Below, piece by piece: positions 7,008 to 14,632 of a stretch of DNA of 31,620 nucleotides (positions are counted from its first letter, which is position 1; each line of letters opens with the position of its first letter). Below the pieces are notes generated by a model that saw nothing but the letters and a program-made list of their open reading frames with translations, was not told where the DNA came from and did not search any database. The DNA comes from Synergistaceae bacterium (GTDB lineage: Bacteria > Synergistota > Synergistia > Synergistales > Aminobacteriaceae): positions 1-31,620 of the forward strand of contig JAAYJB010000330.1 of assembly GCA_012523155.1 (NCBI GenBank), in the 5' to 3' direction. The translations under genes and the position numbers were made by a program.

Positions 7008-7816
7008 TCTTCTTTACCTCTCCATTCTTTGACTGTCATGCGATTCCGCTCTTCAAGCAGATCCTCCGGGGATATCCGGAATATGGCATCAAGAAGCGCA
7101 GACCGGAACGAACCGGGACCCGAAGCTTTCCTGTCCGCTATTTCCGCCGCACGGCGCAGCAGAACGATTGCACACGATGCGCCCGCAGCGGGATCGTTCC
7201 CCGCTCCCGCAGAAAGTGCAGCCATAAGGGATCCCATAATACATCCGCTTCCCGTCACCAGGGGCATATAGGGGCTTCCCCCCGAAAAGATGAGTTCAAT
7301 TTTTCCGTCACCAAGATAGTCAGTTTCTCCCGTGGCACATACCAGTGAACCTGTCTTCCGGGAGAGTCTGCTGACGGCCTCCGCAGCCGGTGAGGCGGTA
7401 AGAAGGGCATCGACTCCTGTCATTGATCCTTTTTCACCGGCCAGAAGGGCAATTTCAGTAGCATTGCCCTTGATCAGAGAGAAAGGGAATTCCGAAATAA
7501 GCGAGTCGATCAGCTTTTTTCTGTACGAAGAGGCTCCATACCCTACAGGGTCAAGAAGAATACACTTCCCTTCCCCCGCCCCGGAAAGAGCGCCCCGAAT
7601 CGCCTCCACGCTTTCCTCTGTTGGAGTTCCCGTATTGATAACAAGCGCATCGGCACCTGCGGCAATCTCTCTCGACTCCGCAGGATTCCTCGACATGACA
7701 GGCCTTGCTCCCAGGGCAAGTGTGGCATTCGCCTGGAATGAGGCAGCAACAAAATTCGTAACGGAGTACACCAGCGGGCGCTTCCGCCGGGTCTCCCGCA
7801 ACGTCTCCGCCCACAT
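6998..7816 (-). CDS. thiM: Hydroxyethylthiazole kinase
   Basis: Phosphorylates 4-methyl-5-(2-hydroxyethyl)thiazole, the salvage route to the thiazole half of thiamine. Counting from the ATG at 7816 it has 272 residues, the length of well-known family members. It opens with PLVYSVTNFVAASFQANATL and ALGARPVMS (14-42). KGNATEIALLAG (116-127) and VTGSGC with the catalytic Cys192 follow. In-frame ATGs at 7855 and 7888 would add 13 or 24 residues and overlap thiD by 22 or 55 bases. I prefer 7816 because AAAGGA lies upstream and the family N-terminus begins about there. It overlaps thiE by 10 bases. With ThiW it forms a complete thiazole import-and-activation pair. Confidence 0.93.
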   Translation of the reverse strand: MWAETLRETRRKRPLVYSVTNFVAASFQANATLALGARPVMSRNPAESREIAAGADALVINTGTPTEESVEAIRGALSGAGEGKCILLDPVGYGASSYRKKLIDSLISEFPFSLIKGNATEIALLAGEKGSMTGVDALLTASPAAEAVSRLSRKTGSLVCATGETDYLGDGKIELIFSGGSPYMPLVTGSGCIMGSLMAALSAGAGNDPAAGASCAIVLLRRAAEIADRKASGPGSFRSALLDAIFRISPEDLLEERNRMTVKEWRGKEEWT

Positions 7817-7833
7817 TTCGGCGGAGAGTCCTT

Positions 7834-8652
7834 TCAGGCCTTCTCTTCCACCCATGGCGGCATCACCGCATGTCCGAGAGGCCCCCATCCGGCCCCCGGA
7901 CGAAAACCAGCCTTAAGGCCCATTCTGAGATACTGTCTTCCCCTTCTCACAGCCTCCGGAAGGGGGATCCCGGCAGAAAGCTCCGCCGCTATAGCTGCAC
8001 TCAATGTGCATCCGGTCCCATGTGTATTTTCCGTAACAATCCGTCCGTCCGTGAACCTCGATACCTCACCCTCCCGGAAAAAAACATCGGTCACCGTATC
8101 CGGCTGCATTCTGTGCCCTCCCTTGACGAGGACGGACTTCGGGCCGGATTTCGCTATCTCCGCTGCTGCCCGCTCCATATCTTCGATCGATTCGATGGCA
8201 ATTCCTGATAACCTCTCGGCCTCAGGGATATTGGGAGTAACAATAAGCGCAAGAGGCAGGAGTTCTTCCCTGAGAACTGCAACAGCATCGTCATCTATGA
8301 GGGCAGCGCCGCTCTGCGCTATCATTACAGGATCAACGACAAGCTTGTCCACTTTCCATCTGCGAATCCCTGAGGCAACAGCACGAATCGTATCGGCCGC
8401 GCCGAGCATTCCCGTTTTTGCCGCACCAACTGGAAAATCCGACCAGAGCGCATCTACCTGGGCAGATATCATACCGGCAGGGACATTCCACACGGCGCTG
8501 ACCTCCCTGCTGTTCTGAGCGGTCAGCGCCGTTATCACAGTCATACCGAAAACCTTCAGTGCGGCACAAGTCTTTAAATCCGCCTGTATTCCCGCTCCTC
8601 CGCCGGAATCACTTCCGGCGATCGATACTGCAATTCCCCTGTAAAGTGCCAC
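7834..8652 (-). CDS. thiD: Hydroxymethylpyrimidine/phosphomethylpyrimidine kinase
   Basis: A 272-residue ribokinase-fold enzyme that phosphorylates hydroxymethylpyrimidine twice to the diphosphate used by ThiE. Visible motifs are AGSDSGGGAGIQADLK (12-27), VGAAKTGML (75-83), VVDPVM (105-110) and ENTHGTGCTLSAAIA with catalytic Cys215. I start it at the GTG at 8652, 8 bases after GGAGG. A GTG at 8661 is directly abutted by the same site and is unlikely. It is the first gene behind the second TPP riboswitch and is followed by thiM and thiE. It is a stand-alone enzyme, not the ThiDE fusion seen in some bacteria. Confidence 0.94.
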   Translation of the reverse strand: MALYRGIAVSIAGSDSGGGAGIQADLKTCAALKVFGMTVITALTAQNSREVSAVWNVPAGMISAQVDALWSDFPVGAAKTGMLGAADTIRAVASGIRRWKVDKLVVDPVMIAQSGAALIDDDAVAVLREELLPLALIVTPNIPEAERLSGIAIESIEDMERAAAEIAKSGPKSVLVKGGHRMQPDTVTDVFFREGEVSRFTDGRIVTENTHGTGCTLSAAIAAELSAGIPLPEAVRRGRQYLRMGLKAGFRPGAGWGPLGHAVMPPWVEEKA

Positions 8653-8672
8653 TGATACCACCTCCGGAATTT

Positions 8673-8704
8673 AAAAAGCCCGCGGTGAAAACCGCGGGCT
8701 TTTG
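8673..8704 (-). terminator. Terminator hairpin forming the expression platform of the second TPP riboswitch
   Basis: Minus strand: AAAAGCCCGCGGT, a TTTC loop, ACCGCGGGCTTTT, with the T-run from 8677 to 8673. The stem is about 12-13 bp. Unlike the first riboswitch, the thiD ribosome site lies outside it, a few bases downstream. GCGGGCT inside the aptamer (8802-8808) is exactly complementary to the AGCCCGC of the 5' arm (8694-8700) and could act as antiterminator. Confidence 0.9.
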
Positions 8705-8734
8705 TCTCTTATCTCCCTGAAAAAACAGGAAAAA

Positions 8735-8826
8735 TACACTCCCTACGTCGGCATTACCCGGATCAGGTAAGGGGTCGAGGGCAAATACAGCCCTCCTCTC
8801 AGCCCGCAAAAGCTCCCCCGGTATGA
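8735..8826 (-). promoter_or_regulatory. TPP riboswitch (THI element) upstream of thiD-thiM-thiE
   Basis: Read on the minus strand, the aptamer blocks are GGGGGAGC, GCGGGCTGAGAGG, a side hairpin GAGGGCTGTATTTGCCCTC, GACCCC, ACCTGATCCGGGTAATGCCG and CGTAGGGAG. P1 can form from ATAC and GTAT at the two ends. TPP binding should favour the terminator at 8673-8704. The aptamer begins only about 11 bases after the pssA stop, so no separate promoter fits between them. Confidence 0.95.
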
Positions 8827-8837
8827 TTTTTTAAGGT

Positions 8838-9572
8838 TCAAACGTTTTTTTCCGCTATATCTTCATCCCTGTCAGGCCTGGAAAGCCACTTCTCCCAGTC
8901 AAAACCCACCAGTCCGCTCACAATGTAGACAGACATCACCGCAAGGGGAGCCCCCGCCTTGAGCGAAAAAACGGATGCAGCCACAATACATGCGATAAAC
9001 AGGAATTTTCTCCTGTCTCCCTGCTCTTTTCGAAGTCCCTTAAGGCTTCCGTACGGAACGCTCGAGATCATGAGGGCGCCTGTTGCCAGGCAGAAAAAAG
9101 CCGCCGCGAGAGGGTGAAGCGGTACTCCTGCAAGTACGACTGAGGCAAGAAAGAGACCTCCGGCCGGAATGGGAAGCCCCTGGAAAGGGCCGGGCATGTG
9201 GACTACGTTGAACCGAGCGAGACGAAGTGCTCCGCAGAGAGCGAAGAAAGATGCCGCCAGAACCCCGGCAACACCGAGAGTACTTGCGTACTCCGTGTAC
9301 ATGATCATTGCGGGGACAACGCCGAAACTCACCACATCCGCCAGGCTGTCGAACTCAAGCCCGAACTGGCTTCCTCCGCCCAGCCTGCGTGCGATCCTTC
9401 CGTCCATAAAGTCAAAGAAAACGGCGATGAATACAAGCCATGAGGCCGGCCCGGGACGGCCGTGAAAGAGAAGGATAAGCCCCATCATGCCGCACAGCAG
9501 ATTTCCGCTTGTTATCATATTCGGGGCGATCTTCCGGAACGGGAGCCGCTCCTTTTTCCTATGCTTCGTCAC
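8838..9572 (-). CDS. pssA: CDP-diacylglycerol--serine O-phosphatidyltransferase
   Basis: A 244-residue integral membrane enzyme that makes phosphatidylserine from CDP-diacylglycerol and serine. The CDP-alcohol phosphotransferase motif is complete: Asp54, Asp57-Gly58, Ala61-Arg62, Gly71, Asp75 and Asp79, with the exact D-G-x2-A-R-x8-G-x3-D-x3-D spacing. Around it lie several hydrophobic segments. The next step, decarboxylation, is encoded immediately upstream by psd. I start at the GTG at 9572, 8 bases after GGGAGG. An ATG at 9605 would add 11 residues and deepen the overlap with psd. With this start the overlap is 14 bases. Confidence 0.92.
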   Translation of the reverse strand: MTKHRKKERLPFRKIAPNMITSGNLLCGMMGLILLFHGRPGPASWLVFIAVFFDFMDGRIARRLGGGSQFGLEFDSLADVVSFGVVPAMIMYTEYASTLGVAGVLAASFFALCGALRLARFNVVHMPGPFQGLPIPAGGLFLASVVLAGVPLHPLAAAFFCLATGALMISSVPYGSLKGLRKEQGDRRKFLFIACIVAASVFSLKAGAPLAVMSVYIVSGLVGFDWEKWLSRPDRDEDIAEKNV

Positions 9573-10182
9573 CAGGCATTCCTCCCAGAACTGTTCTTCC
9601 CGCATAGACCTTTTCCCCTTCCGTTACAGCCAACTGTACACCTGCCGGAAGATAGACGTCAACTTTGGAGCCCAGTTTGATCATTCCGAAACGCTCTCCA
9701 CGGTCCAGTTCGTCCCCTTTCTTCAGCCTGCATACAATGCGCCTGGCGAGAAAGCCGGCGATCTGGACAAGTAATACAGGACCGAAGTCAGTTCCGAGCC
9801 CCACATACATCCGTTCATTCACTTCCGAGGCCTTCGGGGCAAAAGCCATCCATTTCTTTCCCGGGACATACTCCAGGTATTCAATCCTCCCGCTGCAGGG
9901 AAGGCGGTTCACGTGAACATCAAGGGGGTTCATGAAGATACCGATCTTTACCGCTCTTCCGGTAAAGGGGTGTTCCGCCTCCTCGATCTCGACTATTTTT
10001 CCGTCAGCCGGCGAAAGAAAACCATCCCCCAGGGGGATTCTTTCGGGATCCCTGAAAAACCATATAACCAGCCCGAGAACAGGAGCAAGTATGAAACCCG
10101 CCGCAGGTGAAAAGAACAGGCTTCCGAAAAGCATAAATGCCGTAAACGCGATCACCGGCCATCCGTCCCGGGCTATTTTCAT
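9559..10182 (-). CDS. psd: Phosphatidylserine decarboxylase proenzyme
   Basis: A 207-residue short-form (PSD-A type) proenzyme that converts phosphatidylserine to phosphatidylethanolamine at the inner membrane. Two hydrophobic segments at residues 8-43 are followed by WFFRDPERIP, LSPADGKI (Asp60) and MNPLDVHVNRLP (His90). The self-cleavage site is Gly171-Ser172 in IKLGSKVDVYLP. Ser172 would become the pyruvoyl group, giving a beta chain of about 171 and an alpha chain of about 36 residues. The ribosome site GGAGGAA overlaps the gyrA stop, with only 6 bases between the genes. Together with pssA it gives the full phosphatidylethanolamine branch. Confidence 0.94.
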   Translation of the reverse strand: MKIARDGWPVIAFTAFMLFGSLFFSPAAGFILAPVLGLVIWFFRDPERIPLGDGFLSPADGKIVEIEEAEHPFTGRAVKIGIFMNPLDVHVNRLPCSGRIEYLEYVPGKKWMAFAPKASEVNERMYVGLGTDFGPVLLVQIAGFLARRIVCRLKKGDELDRGERFGMIKLGSKVDVYLPAGVQLAVTEGEKVYAGRTVLGGMPGDEA

Positions 10183-10188
10183 AGTATA

Positions 10189-12642
10189 TTATTCCTCCAC
10201 CACGCATTCCTCGCAGGACACAACACTCACGTCGGCAACGGAATCACCTTCGTCGAGCCTTACTGTAATGGTCCCCATGGCGGTCCGGCTCAGCTTCGGG
10301 ATTTCAGAAACCGCGACACGGATCATCCGTCCTTTCGCAGTGATCACAATGATTTCATCATCCTCGGCAACAGCCCAGCTTCCCACGAGCTGTCCCGTCT
10401 TTTTTCCCAGGTTCATGGCCTTGACCCCACGGCCCCCCCTGTGATGGAGGGTAAACTCGTCGAAACAGGTCCGTTTTGCCACACCCTTTTCGCTTACCAC
10501 AAGGGCAAGTTTTTCAGGCGTCACGACCTCACAGCTGATAACAGCGTCTCCTTCGACGAGTCGTATACCCCTCACTCCCCGGGCGGTCCTTCCCATTGGC
10601 CTGAATTCTTCTTCAGATACCCGAAGCCCCTGGCCGCTTGCCGTCATGAAGAGCAGTTCGTCTTTCCCGGAGGTAAGCCTGACCTGAGCGATCTCATCGC
10701 CTTCATCAAGGCTGAGGACCCGCTTCCCTGCCCTGTTCAGCCTGGAAATTTCCGAAAGGGGAAGGCGTTTCGATACGCCTTTCCTGGTGGCGAAAAAGAT
10801 AAAGCTTCTTCCTTCGAGACTGCGCCCGTACATTGAAACGACGGATTCCCCTTCGTCGAGAGGTACGAGCTTGCTGATCATCTTGCCCTTGCCCGTACGG
10901 GATTCAGGGATCATGTGTCCGCGGATGGCCAGCGCCCTTCCTGACGTTGTGAAAAGATAGATGTCCTTATGGGTGTTCGTGACAGCCACAAGGGCGATCT
11001 CATCCTCACCCTGGAGTCCGCCGCCTTTTCTTCCCTTGCCCCCTCTTGCCTGGGGGGCATATTCATCGAGGCTCTTTCTGCGAAGATATCCGTCCTTTGA
11101 AAGAACGACGACAATGTCGTTTTCCGGGATGAGGTCCTCGATGGAGACCTCCTCGTAGTTGTCTATTATCTCAGTCCTTCGCGGTCCTCCGAACTTTTTC
11201 TTCAGCTCGAGCAGTTCTTCCCGGATCACCCCGTCGAGAGCATACCTGTTGCCGAGGATCGTACGGTAGCGTTCAATGTCGGCAAAGAGCGATGCGAGCT
11301 CTGTTTCAAGCTTTTCCCGTTCCAGGCCCGTGAGACGCTGAAGGCGCATGTCAAGTATGGCCTGCGCCTGGGTTTCTGAAAACCCGAGCTGTGAGACAAG
11401 CCCTTCTTTTGCCTCCTGAGCGGTCTGTGCGGCACGAATCAGGGCAATGACACGGTCGATCATGTCAAGAGCTTTTACGAGTCCCTCAACGATGTGTGCC
11501 CGTGCAAGGGCCTTGTCAAGGCGGAACTGGGTCCTCCTCCGGACCACATTGCGCCTGTGGTCGAGGAAATGGGACAGCATATCGGCTATGGGGAGCTCCA
11601 CAGGATGGTTGTTGACCAGGGCAAGGTTGATGACGCCGAAGGTGGTCTGGAGCTGAGTCCTGCGGTAAAGCTGGCGAAGTACGAGTTCCTCGTCTCCTTC
11701 CCGCTGGAGTTCCAGTACTATCCGCAGACCGTCCCGGTCGGATTCATCCCGTATATCGGCCACTCCGTCGATGTGCTTGTCCTGAACACAGGATACGATG
11801 GTCTCTATGAGAGACGTCTTGTTTACCATGAAGGGAATTTCCGTTATAACGACAGTTTTTTTGCCCCGTTTCCCTTCTTCTGTACTGGTCCTGCCCCTGA
11901 GGGTTATTTTTCCCCTGCCGGTGCGGTAGGCATCTATTATGCCGTCCCTGCCGAGTATTATCCCGCCCGTAGGGAAATCCGGGCCCGGAAGGCGCGAATA
12001 GATTTCACCGAACTCCCACTGACCGTCTGAATCTATCAGATACGTCAGGGCATCCACCACTTCTGAAAGGTTGTGGGGAGGAATGTTGGTAGCCATTCCC
12101 ACTGCGATCCCCGAACTGCCGTTTAACAGAAGGTTCGGCACGAGGGACGGGAGGTACAGGGGTTCCTTGAGAGACTCGTCGAAATTGGGACCCCACTCCA
12201 CAGTATTCTCGTCGATATCGGTGAGCATAAGCTCGCCCATCTCGCAGAGTTTGGCCTCGGTGTACCTCATGGCAGCCGCAGAGTCACCGTCAATGGAACC
12301 GAAGTTGCCCTGGCCGTCCACGAGGGGATATCGCATGCTGAAATTCTGGGCCATCCGGACCATGGTCTCATAAATTGCGGAATCTCCGTGGGGGTGGTAC
12401 TTACCCATTGTCTCGCCGACGACCCTGGCTGACTTTTTGTACGACGAGCCTGATTTCAGCCCCAGCTCCATCATTGCATACAATATCCGGCGCTGCACCG
12501 GTTTCAGGCCGTCCCTTACATCGGGAAGCGCTCTTCCGACGATGACGCTCATGGCGTAATCCAGATAGCTGTGTTTAATCTCTTCCACAAGAGGAAGAGG
12601 GATCACTTTGCCGAAAAGAAGTTCTCCTTTTTTTTCATCCAT
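10189..12642 (-). CDS. gyrA: DNA gyrase subunit A
   Basis: An 817-residue type II topoisomerase subunit that breaks and rejoins DNA, with GyrB supplying ATPase activity. The DNA-cleaving tyrosine is Tyr127 in AAMRYTEA. The quinolone-determining region reads [11 protein letters not shown] with Ser88 and Glu92, a wild-type-looking pattern. The C-terminal half holds the repeated six-blade beta-pinwheel units. The GyrA box is divergent: [11 protein letters not shown] rather than QRRGGKG. The glycine/basic core remains, and the overall fit to GyrA is better than to ParC. The protein ends in a short acidic tail (ECVVEE). GGAGG lies about 13 bases before the ATG. It heads a run of tightly packed genes, gyrA-psd-pssA. 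Confidence 0.93.
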   Translation of the reverse strand: MDEKKGELLFGKVIPLPLVEEIKHSYLDYAMSVIVGRALPDVRDGLKPVQRRILYAMMELGLKSGSSYKKSARVVGETMGKYHPHGDSAIYETMVRMAQNFSMRYPLVDGQGNFGSIDGDSAAAMRYTEAKLCEMGELMLTDIDENTVEWGPNFDESLKEPLYLPSLVPNLLLNGSSGIAVGMATNIPPHNLSEVVDALTYLIDSDGQWEFGEIYSRLPGPDFPTGGIILGRDGIIDAYRTGRGKITLRGRTSTEEGKRGKKTVVITEIPFMVNKTSLIETIVSCVQDKHIDGVADIRDESDRDGLRIVLELQREGDEELVLRQLYRRTQLQTTFGVINLALVNNHPVELPIADMLSHFLDHRRNVVRRRTQFRLDKALARAHIVEGLVKALDMIDRVIALIRAAQTAQEAKEGLVSQLGFSETQAQAILDMRLQRLTGLEREKLETELASLFADIERYRTILGNRYALDGVIREELLELKKKFGGPRRTEIIDNYEEVSIEDLIPENDIVVVLSKDGYLRRKSLDEYAPQARGGKGRKGGGLQGEDEIALVAVTNTHKDIYLFTTSGRALAIRGHMIPESRTGKGKMISKLVPLDEGESVVSMYGRSLEGRSFIFFATRKGVSKRLPLSEISRLNRAGKRVLSLDEGDEIAQVRLTSGKDELLFMTASGQGLRVSEEEFRPMGRTARGVRGIRLVEGDAVISCEVVTPEKLALVVSEKGVAKRTCFDEFTLHHRGGRGVKAMNLGKKTGQLVGSWAVAEDDEIIVITAKGRMIRVAVSEIPKLSRTAMGTITVRLDEGDSVADVSVVSCEECVVEE

Positions 12643-12708
12643 ATGTCTTCTTCAACCTCCAGAACCGATTCGCCTGCGAAAGGACGAAATGTACAGCACA
12701 ACCGTATT

Positions 12709-12716
12709 ATTGTAAC
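12709..12716 (-). promoter_or_regulatory. Probable extended -10 promoter of gyrA
   Basis: Minus strand TGTTACAAT: TACAAT (5 of 6) with an upstream TG, the extended -10 form that needs little -35 help. No convincing -35 is visible. The leader would be about 60 bases. Confidence 0.4.
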
Positions 12717-12726
12717 ACGATCCAAT

Positions 12727-12757
12727 GAAAAAGCGGCCGGATTTCCTCCGGCCGCTT
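12727..12757 (-). terminator. Rho-independent terminator after the nitroreductase
   Basis: AAGCGGCCGGA (12731-12741), a 5-base loop and TCCGGCCGCTT (12747-12757) form a perfect 11-bp stem. On the minus strand it is followed by T-rich CTTTTTC. It lies 17 bases after the nitroreductase stop and just upstream of the gyrA promoter, so it insulates gyrA. Confidence 0.85.
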
Positions 12758-12773
12758 CCAAAACTGAGAAAAA

Positions 12774-13301
12774 TCACCACCGGTTGAAATGAAGCTTTTC
12801 CTCCTGAATCCCGCCATGGGGATCTTTTTCTTCCAATCCCCTGCCGAGTGCGGCGATACCCACGATTTCAACCGAACCGGGAACACCGAGCACAGGGCGG
12901 ATTTTTTCATTTCTGGGATGGCGGTCCATTACCTTGAGCCAAACCCCTTCAAGGCCTACCGACCGGGCAGCCAGGAGTATGTTCTCCAGCGCCGCCGCAC
13001 AGTCTTCGATCCAGGCACGGTCTCCTTCCGGATAACCTGCTGTTTCCGCACATACAGCTATGGCAAGGGGCGCCTGGCGGAGCATTTTGCCCGAATCGTG
13101 CGCTTCAGCCAGGGCGTCCAGTACAGCCCTGTCTTCAATCACGATAAACTCGCACGGCCTCCTGTTGTGGGCGGAAGGGGCCGCGAAGGCGCATTCAAGC
13201 AGCAGGTCCCTTGTTTCCGGGGCCACCGGGTCAGAGGCGAATTTCCGAATGCTTCTTCTGCCGAGTATCGTTTGCGTCACTTCATTTTTTCGGTTTGTCA
13301 T
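12774..13301 (-). CDS. Nitroreductase-family flavoprotein
   Basis: A 175-residue FMN-dependent oxidoreductase of the short nitroreductase family, probably a cytoplasmic homodimer that uses NAD(P)H on an unknown quinone, nitro or enone-like acceptor. RRSIRKFA near residue 15 and APSAHNRRP near residue 41 bind FMN phosphate and ring. The block around GLEGVWLKVMDRHP and the VEIVGIAALG end are family-typical. I start at the ATG at 13301, behind a GGCGGGGAAAA purine run. The longer open frame upstream crosses the promoter region. It is divergent from the DJ-1/PfpI gene, which hints at a shared redox or electrophile-stress role. Confidence 0.88.
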   Translation of the reverse strand: MTNRKNEVTQTILGRRSIRKFASDPVAPETRDLLLECAFAAPSAHNRRPCEFIVIEDRAVLDALAEAHDSGKMLRQAPLAIAVCAETAGYPEGDRAWIEDCAAALENILLAARSVGLEGVWLKVMDRHPRNEKIRPVLGVPGSVEIVGIAALGRGLEEKDPHGGIQEEKLHFNRW

Positions 13302-13331
13302 TTTTTCCCCGCCTTTTCCATAGATATGTTT

Positions 13332-13361
13332 TATAATAAACTGAATCTGAAAAATATACAA
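13332..13361. promoter_or_regulatory. Overlapping divergent promoters for the nitroreductase and the DJ-1/PfpI gene
   Basis: Plus strand: a perfect TATAAT at 13332-13337 with no good -35. Minus strand: TTGTAT (13356-13361), 17 bases, TATTAT (13333-13338). The two -10 boxes occupy almost the same bases, so RNA polymerase could probably serve only one direction at a time. Confidence 0.5.
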
Positions 13362-13395
13362 AGCTTTTTTCAGTGAAGAAAGGAGAATAGGGCAT

Positions 13396-13932
13396 ATGGC
13401 GAAAAAAACTGCATCACCCAAAAAAGTGGCGGTCCTTGTTGAGGAAAACGTCCACGATCTGGAATTCTGGTACCCCTACCACAGGCTGGCAGAGGCAGGG
13501 TTTACCCCGGTTATCATGGGTCCGGAATCAGGGAAGAAATACACCGGAAAGATGGGCTCAGTTATAGAAGCCGCAGTTTCTGCTGCAGACATGGATCCGA
13601 AGGATACAGCAGGCGTAGTGATACCTGGAGGCTGGGCGCCTGACCGTCTCCGCACCCACAAGTCAATCGTCGACTTCGTCAGGAATGTCTACGAGGCGGG
13701 GGGTGTTGTGGCGGCGATATGCCATGGGGGGAGCGTCCTCGTATCAGCGGGGATCGTCAAGGGAGAACGGGTCACTTCATACGTCAGCATAAAGGACGAT
13801 CTCGTGCTGGCCGGAGCGGAATGGATCGACGAAGCGGTGGTAGTTTCGGGCAGGCTGGTAACCAGCAGGACTCCCGCTGATCTTGCCGTTTTCGGCAAAG
13901 AACTCGTCACGTCCCTTTCCTCGAAAAAGTAG
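13396..13932 (+). CDS. DJ-1/PfpI family protein
   Basis: A 178-residue cytoplasmic protein of the class-I glutamine-amidotransferase-like superfamily. The nucleophile elbow AAICHGG holds Cys109-His110. An acidic partner is Glu16 or Glu17 in VLVEENVHDLEFWYP, and GVVIPGGWAPDRLR is the usual preceding strand and turn. Relatives are reported as intracellular proteases, protein deglycases or chaperones, and the sequence does not choose between them. AAGGAG precedes the ATG at 13396. It is divergent from the nitroreductase, and its terminator lies inside the end of the opposing TetR gene. Confidence 0.88.
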   Translation: MAKKTASPKKVAVLVEENVHDLEFWYPYHRLAEAGFTPVIMGPESGKKYTGKMGSVIEAAVSAADMDPKDTAGVVIPGGWAPDRLRTHKSIVDFVRNVYEAGGVVAAICHGGSVLVSAGIVKGERVTSYVSIKDDLVLAGAEWIDEAVVVSGRLVTSRTPADLAVFGKELVTSLSSKK

Positions 13933-13939
13933 CCCGGAT

Positions 13940-14569
13940 TCAGTCAGTAGCGTCTTCAGCCCCGTCATCCGGACGGGGCTTTTTTGATTCAAAGAAGAGC
14001 CTCACCATAAGGTAGATCGTGTTTTCCAGTCTTTCCCAGGTCTCCTCCCTGTGAAGGTCCAGTCCCAGGTATCGGCTCGAAACATCTCTCCTGAGCAGAA
14101 GGAATGTGAAACCCGCCGAAAGGAGAGCGGCCATTTCGGTCAATCCTTCGCCGGCACTTCCCCGGAGAAGATCGAGGAGTTCCATTCCCTGCCTGTATCT
14201 CTCCTCGGCAGTTTCAGCAGAAACATCCTCTCTGCCGGCAATCTCCCCGCGAAGAACCTGCCGTGCGGCATCCGACTTCTTCAATTCACGGAGATACCCC
14301 CGGAGAATTGCGTACGCCCTGGCAGCAGGGTCAGCTCCATGATCGCCTGCCGTCTGGATGATGTCATCCGTGGAAGGCCAGTATTTTCTGCTTGAAAAAT
14401 AGGCCCTGAGAAGCTTCTGCAGTCCCCCGAAATAGCGGTAGATCAGCACCTTGTCGACACCGGCCTCACGGGCAATGCCGTTTATCCCGAGGTGACTGAA
14501 CCCCTTCCTGGAAAGAATGGAACCGACAGCGTCAAGAATGCGAGCCTCGGTGTTCTCTCTTTCTCCCAT
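13940..14569 (-). CDS. TetR/AcrR-family transcriptional regulator
   Basis: A protein of about 209 residues. The N-terminal helix-turn-helix is clear: ARILDAVGSILSRKGFSHLG, then IAREAGVDKVLIYRYF, ending near residue 50. The C-terminal three-quarters is helical and variable, as expected for a ligand-binding and dimer domain. I prefer the ATG at 14569. The ATG at 14578 is directly abutted by its GGGGGA site, whereas 14569 has about 10 bases of spacing. It lies 63 bases after ilvD on the same strand, behind a modest hairpin, so it may be partly co-transcribed with the TRAP-ilvD genes. It is the only specific regulator visible for 13-20 kb; the target is unknown. Confidence 0.85.
   Translation of the reverse strand: MGERENTEARILDAVGSILSRKGFSHLGINGIAREAGVDKVLIYRYFGGLQKLLRAYFSSRKYWPSTDDIIQTAGDHGADPAARAYAILRGYLRELKKSDAARQVLRGEIAGREDVSAETAEERYRQGMELLDLLRGSAGEGLTEMAALLSAGFTFLLLRRDVSSRYLGLDLHREETWERLENTIYLMVRLFFESKKPRPDDGAEDATD
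13958..13985 (+). terminator. Rho-independent terminator of the DJ-1/PfpI gene, inside the tetR 3' end
   Basis: AGCCCCGTC (13958-13966), a 5-base loop, GACGGGGCT (13972-13980), then TTTTT. It begins 25 bases after the DJ-1/PfpI stop and lies within the last codons of the convergent TetR gene. Those codons (about PRPDDGAED) are probably shaped by it. Confidence 0.85.
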
Positions 14570-14594
14570 TTTCGGCATTCCCCCTGGAGGCGAA

Positions 14595-14617
14595 AGGGGC
14601 CCTTTGACCGGGCCCCT
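14595..14617 (-). terminator. Hairpin after ilvD, weak terminator
   Basis: AGGGGCCC and GGGCCCCT form an 8-bp perfect stem with a 7-base loop between ilvD and tetR. The minus-strand tail has only three T before CGCC, so termination is probably partial. Confidence 0.45.
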
Positions 14618-14632
14618 CCGCTCATTGCGGTC

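Noticed and set aside
11494..12030. Plus-strand open frame opposite gyrA (178 codons)
   Set aside because: Antisense shadow of a conserved gene with no ribosome site and no recognisable domain.
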